Shown: positions 50,364 through 59,180 of the stretch, piece after piece
Layout of the letters: each line of letters starts with the position of its first letter
How positions within the stretch are numbered: the stretch's first letter is position 1
From: CAYLNL01 sp964385175
Lineage (GTDB): Bacteria; Bacteroidota; Bacteroidia; Flavobacteriales; Flavobacteriaceae
Assembly (NCBI GenBank): GCA_964385175.1
Contig: CAYLNL010000007.1
Location: forward strand, 118,019-182,018
Direction of reading: 5' to 3'
DNA: 64,000 nt
The notes under the pieces: model-generated
Seen by the model: only the letters and a program-made list of their open reading frames with translations
Told to the model about the DNA's origin: nothing
The model's database searches: none
Made by a program: the position numbers and the translations under genes

Positions 50364-50981
50364 ATGTCTGGGTTAATAGGTAAAAAAATAGGAATGACCA
50401 GTGTTTTTGATGAAAACGGGAAAAATATTCCCTGTACTGTCATTGAAGCCGGTCCGTGCACAGTTACCCAAATAAAAACCAAAGAGGTAGATGGGTATGA
50501 AGCCCTCCAGCTTGGTTTCGATGACAAAAAAGAGAAACAAACCAATAAAGCTGAAGCTGGACACTTCCAGAAAGCAGGGGTTTCTCCAAAAAAGAAAGTT
50601 GTTGAATTTCAAGCGTTTGAAGGAGAATATAAATTAGGAGATACCATTTTGGTTACTCATTTTAAAGAAGGAGAGTATGTAGATGTGGCAGGTATTTCCA
50701 AGGGAAAAGGCTATCAGGGTGTAATTAGGCGTCATGGTTTTGGAGGGGTAGGGCAAAACACACATGGACAGCATAACCGGCTTCGGGCGCCAGGCTCTAT
50801 AGGCGCTTCTTCTTTTCCATCCCGTGTTTTTAAAGGAATCCGAATGGCAGGTAGAATGGGGGGAAAACAAGTAACCGTTCAGAATTTGCAAGTAGTAAAA
50901 ATAGTTCCCGAGCAAAATGTCATCCTTTTAAAAGGAGCTATTCCCGGGCATAAGAACTCCTATCTAATTATTCAGAAATAA
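50364..50981 (+). CDS. rplC: 50S ribosomal protein L3
   Basis: Binds 23S rRNA near the peptidyl transferase centre. SGLIGKKIGMTSVFDENGK begins the protein and the signature GISKGKGYQGVIRRHGFGG is at about residues 112-130; the central loop GSIGASSFPSRVFKGIRMAG is present. Length 205 aa. Its TAA overlaps the rplD ATG by one base (TAATG). Confidence 0.98.
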   Translation: MSGLIGKKIGMTSVFDENGKNIPCTVIEAGPCTVTQIKTKEVDGYEALQLGFDDKKEKQTNKAEAGHFQKAGVSPKKKVVEFQAFEGEYKLGDTILVTHFKEGEYVDVAGISKGKGYQGVIRRHGFGGVGQNTHGQHNRLRAPGSIGASSFPSRVFKGIRMAGRMGGKQVTVQNLQVVKIVPEQNVILLKGAIPGHKNSYLIIQK

Positions 50982-51610
50982 TGGAAGTAGCAGTAATAAA
51001 TATAAACGGGAAAGAAACGGGTAGAAAAGTTACCCTTTCAGACGAGGTTTTTGGCATTGAGCCAAATCATCATGTTGTTTACCTGGATGTAAAACAATAC
51101 CTTGCCCACCAACGACAAGGCACTCATAAGGCTAAAGAAAGAGCTGAAATAGCTGGTAGCACCCGTAAAATAAAACGCCAGAAAGGCACTGGCGGCGCTC
51201 GCGCCGGTAGTATAAAATCACCGGTATTTGTAGGAGGGGGAAGGGTGTTTGGTCCCCGCCCGCGAGATTACGCCCAGAAACTCAATAAAGATGTGAAACG
51301 GTTAGCCCGCAAATCTGCGCTAAGTATAAAGGCTAAAGAAAAAGCCATTATCATTTTAGAAGATTTTAATTTAGATGCGCCTAAAACCAAAGAGTTTACC
51401 AATATTTTGAAAGCATTGGGATTGGGGGATAAAAAATCTTTGTTTGTGTTGGGAGATAGAAATAATAATGTATATTTGTCATCCCGTAATTTAACGCATT
51501 CTGAAGTTATAATTAGCTCAGAATTAAGCACATACAAAATAATAAACACCGATAACCTGGTGCTTTTGGAAGGGGCTTTGGCGGGAATTGAATTGAATGC
51601 ACGTAAATAA
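50981..51610 (+). CDS. rplD: 50S ribosomal protein L4
   Basis: Lines the peptide exit tunnel and in some bacteria regulates the S10 operon. The internal loop KIKRQKGTGGARAGSIKSPV (about residues 61-80) is the exit-tunnel extension; GPRPRDYAQKLNK follows. Length 209 aa. Start codon overlaps the rplC stop. Whether L4 autoregulates this lineage's operon is unknown. Confidence 0.98.
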   Translation: MEVAVININGKETGRKVTLSDEVFGIEPNHHVVYLDVKQYLAHQRQGTHKAKERAEIAGSTRKIKRQKGTGGARAGSIKSPVFVGGGRVFGPRPRDYAQKLNKDVKRLARKSALSIKAKEKAIIILEDFNLDAPKTKEFTNILKALGLGDKKSLFVLGDRNNNVYLSSRNLTHSEVIISSELSTYKIINTDNLVLLEGALAGIELNARK

Positions 51611-51618
51611 AAAGTAAC

Positions 51619-51909
51619 ATGAATGTGTTAATTAAGCCAGTTATCACAGAGAAAGCGAATACGCAGAGTGAATCTCACAGCCGGTATTCTTTTCTGGTGG
51701 ATTTTAAAGCGAACAAGATTGAAATTAAAAATGCCGTTGAAAACGCCTATGGTGTAAAGGTGGAGAAAGTTCGTACCATGAATTATAGCCCTGAACGAAA
51801 AATACGCTACACCAAAAACGGTATTCAAGAAGGCAAAGCAGGTGCATTTAAAAAAGCTGTTGTTCAGATAGCTGAAGGAGAAACCATAGATTTTTATAGT
51901 AGTATATAA
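51619..51909 (+). CDS. rplW: 50S ribosomal protein L23
   Basis: Exit-site protein that docks trigger factor and SRP. LIKPVITEKANTQSESHSRY at the start and FKANKIEIKNAVENAYGVKV identify it. Length 96 aa. It begins 8 bp after rplD. Confidence 0.97.
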   Translation: MNVLIKPVITEKANTQSESHSRYSFLVDFKANKIEIKNAVENAYGVKVEKVRTMNYSPERKIRYTKNGIQEGKAGAFKKAVVQIAEGETIDFYSSI

Positions 51910-51918
51910 GCCACAACC

Positions 51919-52743
51919 ATGTCTGTTAGAAAATTAAAACCCACCACTCCCTCCCAGCGATTTAGAATAGTAAATACGTTTGACGCTCTTACTACAGATA
52001 AACCGGAAAAGAGCTTGTTAGTTCGCTTAAAAAGAACGGGGGGACGAAATAACCAGGGAAAAATGACCATGCGCTATATAGGAGGCGGTCATAGAAAAAA
52101 ATATAGAATTATAGATTTTAAAAGGTCTAAAACTAACATGGAAGCTATTGTAGCATCCATCCAGTATGACCCTAACCGCACGGCTTTTATTGCACTCATT
52201 CAATATACTGATGGTGAAAAAGCGTATATCATTGCTCAAAATGGCTTGCGGGTAGGACAAACTATTCTATCGGGTACGGGAGCGCCTCCTGAAATAGGCA
52301 ATGCCTTATTTTTAACGGATGTTCCTTTAGGAACGGTTATTTCCTGTATAGAACTGCGCCCCGGACAAGGAGCTGTGTTAGCCCGTTCTGCCGGCGCATT
52401 CGCCCAATTAATGGCGCGAGATGGTAAATATGCTACTATTAAGTTGCCTTCCGGTGAAACCCGTATGGTGCTTACTGCGTGTATGGCTACCATCGGGGCA
52501 GTATCTAATGCCGACCATCAACTTATTGTCTCCGGTAAAGCCGGCAGAAGTCGCTGGTTGGGAAGAAGACCCAGAACCCGCGCGGTAGCTATGAACCCTA
52601 TCGATCACCCTATGGGTGGAGGCGAAGGAAGGGCTTCGGGAGGACACCCCAGGTCTCGAAAAGGTATTCCAGCCAAAGGCTATAGAACCCGTTCTAAAAC
52701 CAAGGCAAGCAATAAATATATATTAGAGCGTAGAAAAAAATAA
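51919..52743 (+). CDS. rplB: 50S ribosomal protein L2
   Basis: Peptidyl transferase-region protein. RTGGRNNQGKMTMRYIGGGH (about residues 40-59) and the C-terminal MNPIDHPMGGGEGRASGGHP (about 226-245) are signature segments; the latter includes the His essential in E. coli L2. Length 274 aa. rpsS starts 12 bp downstream. Confidence 0.98.
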   Translation: MSVRKLKPTTPSQRFRIVNTFDALTTDKPEKSLLVRLKRTGGRNNQGKMTMRYIGGGHRKKYRIIDFKRSKTNMEAIVASIQYDPNRTAFIALIQYTDGEKAYIIAQNGLRVGQTILSGTGAPPEIGNALFLTDVPLGTVISCIELRPGQGAVLARSAGAFAQLMARDGKYATIKLPSGETRMVLTACMATIGAVSNADHQLIVSGKAGRSRWLGRRPRTRAVAMNPIDHPMGGGEGRASGGHPRSRKGIPAKGYRTRSKTKASNKYILERRKK

Positions 52744-52755
52744 AAGCAGTAAAAA

Positions 52756-53037
52756 ATGTCGCGTTCACTAAAAAAAGGACCGTATGTTCACCATAGTTTA
52801 AACAAGAAGATTCAAGTAAATGTTGAATCTGGTAAGAAAACGGTTATAAAAACCTGGTCTCGGGCGTCTATGATTACTCCTGATTTTGTAGGACAAACCA
52901 TAGCGGTGCATAACGGTCGTCAATTCATCCCGGTATATATTACTGAAAATATGGTAGGGCATAAATTAGGAGAATTTTCACCTACCCGAACTTTCAGAGG
53001 TCATGCCGGCGCCAAAAAAGATAAGGGAAAAAAATAA
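52756..53037 (+). CDS. rpsS: 30S ribosomal protein S19
   Basis: 30S head protein. SRSLKKGPYVHHSLNKKI opens it, and the signature TIAVHNGRQFIPVYITENMV, GHKLGEFSPTRTFRGHA (about residues 50-88) is complete. Length 93 aa. Confidence 0.98.
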   Translation: MSRSLKKGPYVHHSLNKKIQVNVESGKKTVIKTWSRASMITPDFVGQTIAVHNGRQFIPVYITENMVGHKLGEFSPTRTFRGHAGAKKDKGKK

Positions 53038-53046
53038 CAGCATATC

Positions 53047-53454
53047 ATGGGAGTTCGTAAAAAAGAAAGAGCCGATCAAATAAAAGAGACTAAAAAGAAT
53101 GTGGCATCAGCTAAATTAAATGATTGCCCCACTTCCCCTCAAAAAATGCGATTGGTTGCAGATTTAATAAGAGGTGAAAAAATAGATAAGGCGCTTGCCC
53201 TGTTAAAATTTAACCCCAAACAAGCTTCGCGCCGATTGGAAAAACTATTGCTATCTGCCATTGCCAATTGGCAAGCCAAGAACCAGAGTGCTAATGTGGA
53301 ACAGGCTAATTTATTTGTAAAAGAGATTCGCGTAGATGGTGCCGGGATGCTTAAAAGACTCCGCACAGCCCCACAAGGGCGCGCCCACCGTATAAGAAAA
53401 CGCTCTAATCATGTAACTATTGTGCTTGGAGCTATTAATAACCTACAAAGCTAA
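53047..53454 (+). CDS. rplV: 50S ribosomal protein L22
   Basis: Exit tunnel protein. SPQKMRLVADLIRGEKIDKA (about residues 30-49) and the C-terminal hairpin RTAPQGRAHRIRKRSNHVTI (about 106-125) identify it. The N-terminal ~20 residues (GVRKKERADQIKETKKN) are an extension common in this phylum. Length 135 aa. Confidence 0.97.
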   Translation: MGVRKKERADQIKETKKNVASAKLNDCPTSPQKMRLVADLIRGEKIDKALALLKFNPKQASRRLEKLLLSAIANWQAKNQSANVEQANLFVKEIRVDGAGMLKRLRTAPQGRAHRIRKRSNHVTIVLGAINNLQS

Positions 53455-53463
53455 TATTGATAA

Positions 53464-54186
53464 ATGGGACAAAAAACTAACCCTATAGGAAATAGATTAG
53501 GGATAATTAGAGGATGGGAATCTAATTGGTATGGAGGAACTAAATATGGCGATAAATTGGCAGAAGACGATACTATTCGAAAATATGTTCATGCACGTCT
53601 TTCAAAAGCCAGTGTTTCACATGTTATTATTGAACGTACACTAAAACTGATAACTATTACCATTACTACGGCTCGTCCGGGAATTATAATTGGCAAAGGA
53701 GGGCAGGAGGTTGATAAGCTGCGCGAGGAGCTTAAAAAAATTACAGATAAAGAAGTTCAAATTAACATCTTTGAAATAAAACGCCCTGAATTAGATGCTA
53801 ACTTGGTGGCAGCAGGCATAGCCCGCCAGATAGAAAGCAGAATTTCATACAGACGCGCTATTAAGATGGCTATCGCCGCTTCTATGCGTATGAATGCTGA
53901 AGGGGTGAAGGTGATGATTTCGGGACGGTTGAATGGCGCTGAGATGGCACGTTCTGAGTCTTACAAAGAAGGCAGGATACCTTTGTCTACTTTTCGGGCA
54001 GATATTGATTATGCTACAGATGAAGCGCATACTACCTATGGAAGACTCGGTATTAAAGTATGGATTATGAAAGGTGAGGTATATGGAAAAAGAGAACTTT
54101 CGCCTCTCATAGGAATGTCTAAAAAACAAAGTAAAGCCCCCTCTGGCGCCCCGGCAGCGCCGAAAAGGGCTCGTAAAAGAAAGTAA
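53464..54186 (+). CDS. rpsC: 30S ribosomal protein S3
   Basis: mRNA entry-site protein with KH domain. GQKTNPIGNRLGIIRGWESN at the start; the KH motif TARPGIIIGKGGQEVDKLRE (about residues 72-91) is intact. Length 240 aa. The C-terminal tail is Lys/Ala/Pro-rich. Confidence 0.98.
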   Translation: MGQKTNPIGNRLGIIRGWESNWYGGTKYGDKLAEDDTIRKYVHARLSKASVSHVIIERTLKLITITITTARPGIIIGKGGQEVDKLREELKKITDKEVQINIFEIKRPELDANLVAAGIARQIESRISYRRAIKMAIAASMRMNAEGVKVMISGRLNGAEMARSESYKEGRIPLSTFRADIDYATDEAHTTYGRLGIKVWIMKGEVYGKRELSPLIGMSKKQSKAPSGAPAAPKRARKRK

Positions 54187-54205
54187 TAATAAAGCCATAT
54201 AAGAA

Positions 54206-54631
54206 ATGTTACAGCCAAAGCGCTCTAAATATCGCAAGCAACAGAAAGGAAGAATGAAAGGAATTTCCCAGAGAGGTCATCGCCTTTCAAACGGAATGTT
54301 CGGAATTAAGTCGTTAGACTCATCTTTCCTCACTTCTCGCCAAATTGAAGCTGCTCGTATTGCGGCTACCCGTTTTATGAAGAGAGAGGGGCAGTTATGG
54401 ATTAAAATTTTCCCCGATAAACCGATTACTAAAAAACCTCTCGAGGTTCGTATGGGTAAAGGAAAAGGAGCCCCGGAATATTGGGTGGCGGTTGTTAAAC
54501 CAGGCAGAATTATGTTTGAAGTAGGAGGGGTTTCTATGGACATTGCTAAGGAAGCTCTTCGCCTTGCCGCTCAAAAATTACCCGTGAAAACAAAATTCGT
54601 GGTAGCAACAGATTATTCGGCTACTTTCTAA
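54206..54631 (+). CDS. rplP: 50S ribosomal protein L16
   Basis: Positions tRNA at the A and P sites. LQPKRSKYRKQQKGRMKGIS, MKREGQLWIKIFPDKPITKK and the block MGKGKGAPEYWVAVVKPG (about residues 85-102) identify it. Length 141 aa; starts 19 bp after rpsC. Confidence 0.98.
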   Translation: MLQPKRSKYRKQQKGRMKGISQRGHRLSNGMFGIKSLDSSFLTSRQIEAARIAATRFMKREGQLWIKIFPDKPITKKPLEVRMGKGKGAPEYWVAVVKPGRIMFEVGGVSMDIAKEALRLAAQKLPVKTKFVVATDYSATF

Positions 54632-54642
54632 GAATTATGATT

Positions 54643-54834
54643 ATGAAACAGTCAGAAATCAAAGAACTATCTATTATAGAATTGCAAGAAAAACTTGCAG
54701 AAACTAAGAAACAATATGCGGGGTTAAAAATGGCTCATGCTGTTAGAACATTGGAAAACCCGCTTCAATTGAGAAAGATTAGAAAAACCGTAGCCCGGTT
54801 AGCTACTGAACTCAGCAAAAGAAATTCCCAATAA
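54643..54834 (+). CDS. rpmC: 50S ribosomal protein L29
   Basis: Small exit-site protein. MKQSEIKELSIIELQEKLAE and a helical hairpin ending RKTVARLATELSKR are typical. The ATG at 54643 fits the family; an ATG two codons upstream (54637) is also in frame. 63 aa. Confidence 0.95.
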   Translation: MKQSEIKELSIIELQEKLAETKKQYAGLKMAHAVRTLENPLQLRKIRKTVARLATELSKRNSQ

Positions 54835-54849
54835 CCCCATACCGTAACC

Positions 54850-55107
54850 ATGGAAAAAAGAAATCTCAGAAAAGAACGCATAGGGATGGTAACCAGTAAT
54901 AAAATGGAAAAGTCTATCGTGGTTGCCGAAGTAAAACGAGTAAAGCACCCTATTTACGGTAAATTCGTATTGAGGACAAAAAAATATGTGGCGCACGATG
55001 AAAAGAACGATTGTAATATAGGAGATACTGTACGAATTATGGAAACTCGCCCATTAAGTAAAACTAAATGCTGGCGATTAGTTGAAATTATAGAAAGAGC
55101 TAAATAA
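54850..55107 (+). CDS. rpsQ: 30S ribosomal protein S17
   Basis: OB-fold 16S rRNA-binding protein. RKERIGMVTSNKMEKSIVVA and the signature GDTVRIMETRPLSKTKCWRL (about residues 58-77) are present. 85 aa. It starts 15 bp after rpmC. Confidence 0.97.
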   Translation: MEKRNLRKERIGMVTSNKMEKSIVVAEVKRVKHPIYGKFVLRTKKYVAHDEKNDCNIGDTVRIMETRPLSKTKCWRLVEIIERAK

Positions 55108-55110
55108 GTT

Positions 55111-55479
55111 ATGATACAGCAAGAAACCAGGCTCAAAGTAGCAGATAATACGGGCGCTAAGGAAGTACTTACCATACGCGTTTTGGGAGGTACCGGTAAA
55201 CGATACGCTTCGGTAGGCGATAAGATTGTAGTTACTGTAAAAGAAGCGACCCCTAATGGCAGTATTAAAAAAGGACAAGTATCTACCGCAGTGGTAGTGC
55301 GCACCAAAAAAGAAGTTCGCAGACCCGACGGTTCCTATATTCGTTTTGATGATAATGCTTGTGTTTTATTAAACCCTACAGGCGAAATGCGCGGAACACG
55401 TGTATTTGGACCAGTTGCCCGAGAATTACGCGAAAAACAGTTTATGAAAATTATATCATTGGCACCGGAAGTTCTTTAA
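55111..55479 (+). CDS. rplN: 50S ribosomal protein L14
   Basis: Intersubunit bridge protein. MIQQETRLKVADNTGAKEVL at the start and DNACVLLNPTGEMRGTRVFG (about residues 87-106) are classic. 122 aa. Confidence 0.98.
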   Translation: MIQQETRLKVADNTGAKEVLTIRVLGGTGKRYASVGDKIVVTVKEATPNGSIKKGQVSTAVVVRTKKEVRRPDGSYIRFDDNACVLLNPTGEMRGTRVFGPVARELREKQFMKIISLAPEVL

Positions 55480-55491
55480 TTAAAAAACACG

Positions 55492-55803
55492 ATGAAACTA
55501 AAAATAAAATCAGGAGATACCGTAAAAATCATTACCGGGGATTATAAAAATTCTGAAGGGAAAGTCATCAAAATATTTCCAGATAAAAACAAAGCGCTTG
55601 TGGAAGGTATCAATATGGTATCGCGCCATACTAAACCCAGCGCCAAAAACCCCCAGGGAGGTATTATTAAAAAAGAAGCGCCTGTTCACATCTCTAATCT
55701 CTCCCTTATAGACCCTAAAACGAAAGAGGCTACCCGGGTACGATACGAAATACAAAATAATAAAAAAGTAAGAGTTTCTAAAAAATCTAATGAAGTGATA
55801 TAA
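55492..55803 (+). CDS. rplX: 50S ribosomal protein L24
   Basis: Assembly-initiator protein with a KOW motif near the start: IKSGDTVKIITGDYKNSEGK (about residues 4-23). 103 aa. rplE starts 1 bp after the stop. Confidence 0.97.
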   Translation: MKLKIKSGDTVKIITGDYKNSEGKVIKIFPDKNKALVEGINMVSRHTKPSAKNPQGGIIKKEAPVHISNLSLIDPKTKEATRVRYEIQNNKKVRVSKKSNEVI

Positions 55804-55804
55804 T

Positions 55805-56356
55805 ATGGCGTACGTTCCAAGATTAAAACAAGTATATAAAAAGGAAGTTATCCCTGCTCTTGCAAAAGAAATAGGATATAAAAATCTCATGCAAGTGCCT
55901 AAGCTCCAAAAAATTGTTGTGAGCCGTGGCATGGGGGCAGCCGTTGCCGATAAAAAGTTGATTGATTATGCAATAGATGAATTATCGCGTATTGCTGGAC
56001 AAAAAGCAATAGCTACCTTTTCAAGAAAAGATGTTGCCTCTTTTAAACTTCGTAAAGGCGTTCCAATTGGTGTAAAGGTTACCCTGCGTGGTGATAGAAT
56101 GTATGAGTTTTTAGACCGCTTAGTAACCACTGCCCTGCCTCGTGTACGTGATTTTACGGGCGTTAAGGTGAGCGGATTTGATGGAAGGGGTAATTATAAC
56201 CTGGGAATAACAGAGCAAATTATCTTTCCGGAAATAGATATAGACAAGGTGCATAAAATTGCCGGTATGGATATATCTTTTATCACATCTGCGGCTACTG
56301 ACAGAGAAGCAAAAGCGTTATTAAGTGAATTAGGATTACCCTTTAAAAAGAATTAA
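55805..56356 (+). CDS. rplE: 50S ribosomal protein L5
   Basis: 5S rRNA-binding central protuberance protein. NLMQVPKLQKIVVSRGMGAA (about residues 28-47) and FDGRGNYNLGITEQIIFPEI (about 133-152) are diagnostic. 183 aa. Confidence 0.98.
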   Translation: MAYVPRLKQVYKKEVIPALAKEIGYKNLMQVPKLQKIVVSRGMGAAVADKKLIDYAIDELSRIAGQKAIATFSRKDVASFKLRKGVPIGVKVTLRGDRMYEFLDRLVTTALPRVRDFTGVKVSGFDGRGNYNLGITEQIIFPEIDIDKVHKIAGMDISFITSAATDREAKALLSELGLPFKKN

Positions 56357-56358
56357 GT

Positions 56359-56628
56359 ATGGCTAAAGAATCCATGAAAGCCCGGGAGCGGAAAAGACAA
56401 CAAATGGTAGCTAAATATGCTGAGAAAAGAAAGGCGCTGAAGGAAGCGGGAGATTTTGAAGCGTTGCAAAAGCTCCCCAAAAATTCCTCGCCGGTGCGTT
56501 TGCACAACCGCTGCAAGTTAACAGGCAGGCCCAGGGGTTACATACGTGTTTTTGGAATATCGCGCGTAACCTTTCGGGAAATGGCTAATGAAGGTTTAAT
56601 ACCGGGAGTAAAAAAAGCAAGTTGGTAA
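56359..56628 (+). CDS. rpsN: 30S ribosomal protein S14 (zinc-free form)
   Basis: 30S head protein. AKESMKARERKRQQMVAKYA at the start and LTGRPRGYIRVFGISRVTFR (about residues 55-74) are typical. At 89 aa with only one Cys it is the long, zinc-independent form. Confidence 0.97.
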   Translation: MAKESMKARERKRQQMVAKYAEKRKALKEAGDFEALQKLPKNSSPVRLHNRCKLTGRPRGYIRVFGISRVTFREMANEGLIPGVKKASW

Positions 56629-56647
56629 TAAAATAAGGAGAAACACC

Positions 56648-57046
56648 ATGTACACCGATCCGATAGCAGATTATTTAACCAGAATCCGGAATGCCAACAG
56701 CGCCGGGCATAGAGTGGTAGAGATACCTTCTTCTAATTTAAAGAAAGAAATTACTAAAATTTTGTTTGACCAGGGATATATCCTGAGCTATAAATTTGAA
56801 GAAAATACCGTGCAAGGTAGTATAAAAATTGCCTTGAAGTATGATAAATTGACCAAAGAGCCCATTATCAAAGGAATTCATCGCATTAGTAAACCTGGAT
56901 TACGCAAATATGTAGGCAATAAAAAATTGCCTAGGGTTTTAAACGGCTTAGGAATTGCAATTGTATCTACTTCTCATGGGGTTATGACCAGTAAACAAGC
57001 AAGACAACAAAATGTAGGAGGCGAAGTACTCTGTTATGTATATTAA
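56648..57046 (+). CDS. rpsH: 30S ribosomal protein S8
   Basis: 16S rRNA-binding platform protein and, in E. coli, the spc operon repressor. DPIADYLTRIRNANSAGHRV opens it; the C-terminal signature GIAIVSTSHGVMTSKQARQQ (about residues 102-121) is intact. 132 aa. Confidence 0.98.
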   Translation: MYTDPIADYLTRIRNANSAGHRVVEIPSSNLKKEITKILFDQGYILSYKFEENTVQGSIKIALKYDKLTKEPIIKGIHRISKPGLRKYVGNKKLPRVLNGLGIAIVSTSHGVMTSKQARQQNVGGEVLCYVY

Positions 57047-57065
57047 TTTATAAAGACAAAACAAA

Positions 57066-57608
57066 ATGTCCAGAATAGGTAAACAGCCCATAGTCATCCC
57101 TAACGGGGTAACGGTAACCATAGCCGACGGACGGGTACATGTTAAAGGAAAACTGGGGGAGCTAACCCAGGAAATAAAAGATATAATGGTTAACCAGGAA
57201 GGCGCACAATTATTATTGAAAACTACTGACGATTCTAAGAGCCAGCGCGCTAAACATGGACTCTATAGAGCGTTGTTAAATAATATGGTAATAGGCGTAT
57301 CTCAAGGTTTTATCAAAGAACTAGAACTGGTAGGTGTAGGTTACCGCGCCAGCAACCAGGGCCAGAAATTAGATATCGCTTTAGGCTATTCTCACAATAT
57401 TATTTTTGAACTAACTCCCGAAGTTAAGTTAGAAACTATTTCAGAAAAAGGTAAAAATCCTATCATAAAGTTAACCTCCCACAACAAACAACTGTTAGGA
57501 CAGGTAGCGGCGAAAATACGTTCTTTCCGTAAACCAGAGCCTTATAAAGGGAAGGGAATTAAATTTGTAAATGAGGTCTTGAGAAGAAAAGCAGGTAAAT
57601 CAGCTTAA
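57066..57608 (+). CDS. rplF: 50S ribosomal protein L6
   Basis: Two-domain protein near the factor-binding site. SRIGKQPIVIPNGVTVTIAD at the start and PEPYKGKGIKFVNEVLRRKA near the C-terminus (about residues 157-176). 180 aa. Confidence 0.98.
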   Translation: MSRIGKQPIVIPNGVTVTIADGRVHVKGKLGELTQEIKDIMVNQEGAQLLLKTTDDSKSQRAKHGLYRALLNNMVIGVSQGFIKELELVGVGYRASNQGQKLDIALGYSHNIIFELTPEVKLETISEKGKNPIIKLTSHNKQLLGQVAAKIRSFRKPEPYKGKGIKFVNEVLRRKAGKSA

Positions 57609-57619
57609 TAAATAGTATT

Positions 57620-57976
57620 ATGGCATTATCAAAAACCCAAAGAAGACAACGAATACAAAGTAGAATACGCAAGATAGTTCATGGCACTGGCGACCGCCCC
57701 CGTTTATCTGTTTTTAGAAGTAACAAAGAAATTTATGCACAAATAATAGATGATGTAAAGGGTATTACTTTGGCGGCTACTTCTTCCAAAGATAAAACAC
57801 TTAAAGTCGTTAAAGGAACTAAAACTGAAATAGCGGCGCAAGTAGGCAAAACCATTGCAGAGAAAGCTAAAAAAGTGGGTATAGAAACTGTTTCTTTCGA
57901 TAGGGGCGGGTATTTATATCATGGTAGAGTTAAATCATTAGCAGAAAGCGCCAGAGAGGCAGGACTTAAATTCTAA
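57620..57976 (+). CDS. rplR: 50S ribosomal protein L18
   Basis: 5S rRNA-binding protein. RPRLSVFRSNKEIYAQIIDD (about residues 22-41) and FDRGGYLYHGRVKSLAESAR (about 93-112) identify it. 118 aa. rpsE follows after 6 bp. Confidence 0.98.
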   Translation: MALSKTQRRQRIQSRIRKIVHGTGDRPRLSVFRSNKEIYAQIIDDVKGITLAATSSKDKTLKVVKGTKTEIAAQVGKTIAEKAKKVGIETVSFDRGGYLYHGRVKSLAESAREAGLKF

Positions 57977-57982
57977 AAAAGT

Positions 57983-58507
57983 ATGTATCAAGATTATAAA
58001 AACGTAGAAATGGTGCGTCCTGGAGGACTCGAGTTAAAGGAACGCCTGGTAGGAGTTCAAAGGGTTACCAAAGTAACAAAAGGAGGAAGGGCTTTTGGTT
58101 TTTCTGCTATTGTGGTAGTAGGAAATGAAAATGGAGTAGTAGGCCATGGCTTGGGAAAATCTAAAGAAGTTTCAGATGCCATCTCTAAAGCCGTGGAAGA
58201 TGCCAAGAAAAACCTTGTGAGAATACCTATTAACAAAGGTACGCTACCCCACGAGCAAAAAGGCAAATACGGCGGTGCAAAGGTATATCTTCAACCCGCT
58301 TCCCATGGTACTGGTGTAATCGCCGGAGGAGCTGTTAGAGCCGTTTTAGAAGCTGTGGGAATACATGATGTATTATCTAAATCACAAGGGTCTTCCAACC
58401 CCCACAATGTGGTGAAAGCTACTTTAGACGCCTTGTTGCAACTAAGAGATGCCAAAATTGTAGCAGCCCAGAGAAATATTCCTTTAGAAAAAGTTTTCAA
58501 AGGATAA
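57983..58507 (+). CDS. rpsE: 30S ribosomal protein S5
   Basis: Fidelity protein at the mRNA entry. RVTKVTKGGRAFGFSAIVVV (about residues 27-46) with GNENGVVGHGLGKSKEV, and the C-terminal GSSNPHNVVKATLDALLQL. 174 aa. Confidence 0.98.
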   Translation: MYQDYKNVEMVRPGGLELKERLVGVQRVTKVTKGGRAFGFSAIVVVGNENGVVGHGLGKSKEVSDAISKAVEDAKKNLVRIPINKGTLPHEQKGKYGGAKVYLQPASHGTGVIAGGAVRAVLEAVGIHDVLSKSQGSSNPHNVVKATLDALLQLRDAKIVAAQRNIPLEKVFKG

Positions 58508-58521
58508 ATCTAAGAATAATA

Positions 58522-58704
58522 ATGAAAAAACTAAAAGTTACACAAGTAAGAAGCCATATAAAACGTCCTAAAGACCAAAAAAGAACCTTAGAAGCTTTAG
58601 GTCTTACAGGTATTGGTAAAGTAGTAGAACATCAATCTAATCCAGCTATTCTGGGGATGATTAACAAAGTTAAACATTTGATTTCTGTTGAAGAAGTCGC
58701 ATAA
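58522..58704 (+). CDS. rpmD: 50S ribosomal protein L30
   Basis: 60-aa ferredoxin-like protein. KKLKVTQVRSHIKRPKDQKR and TLEALGLTGIGKVVEHQSNP are the signature. rplO begins 13 bp downstream. Confidence 0.96.
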   Translation: MKKLKVTQVRSHIKRPKDQKRTLEALGLTGIGKVVEHQSNPAILGMINKVKHLISVEEVA

Positions 58705-58717
58705 TGCAAAAGTAACC

Positions 58718-59170
58718 ATGAAGATACATGATATAAAACCAGCCGAAGGTTCTGTACACAAAGAAGGAAAAAGAATAGGACGGGGACAGGGTTCTGGAAA
58801 AGGAGGCACAGCTACTAAAGGACATAAAGGCGCTAAAGCCCGTGCGGGAAATTCTAAAAAAATTGGCTTTGAAGGAGGACAAATGCCCCTTCAACGGCGT
58901 ATTCCTAAATTTGGGTTTAAAAACATAAACAGAAAGGAATATGTTGAGATAAGCCTTCTAAAATTACAAGAACTTATAGATAAAAAAGTAGTTACAGATA
59001 CTCTTGATGTAGAGCTATTAGTGAAAAATAAACTCGCTAAAAACAAAGATATTGTAAAAATTATTGGCAATACTAAACTAAGTGCCAAAGTACAGGTTAC
59101 CGCTCATAAATTCACTGCCGGAGCTAAAACCTCCATTGAGTCTGCTGGTGGAAAAACGGTAACGTTATAA
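58718..59170 (+). CDS. rplO: 50S ribosomal protein L15
   Basis: Late assembly protein of the large subunit. The ATG at 58718 matches the family start (MKIHDIKPAEGSVHKEGKRI); an in-frame upstream start at 58688 would overlap rpmD. GRGQGSGKGGTATKGHKGAK and the block FEGGQMPLQRRIPKFGFKN follow. 150 aa. Confidence 0.97.
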   Translation: MKIHDIKPAEGSVHKEGKRIGRGQGSGKGGTATKGHKGAKARAGNSKKIGFEGGQMPLQRRIPKFGFKNINRKEYVEISLLKLQELIDKKVVTDTLDVELLVKNKLAKNKDIVKIIGNTKLSAKVQVTAHKFTAGAKTSIESAGGKTVTL

Positions 59171-59180
59171 ATAGCTATCG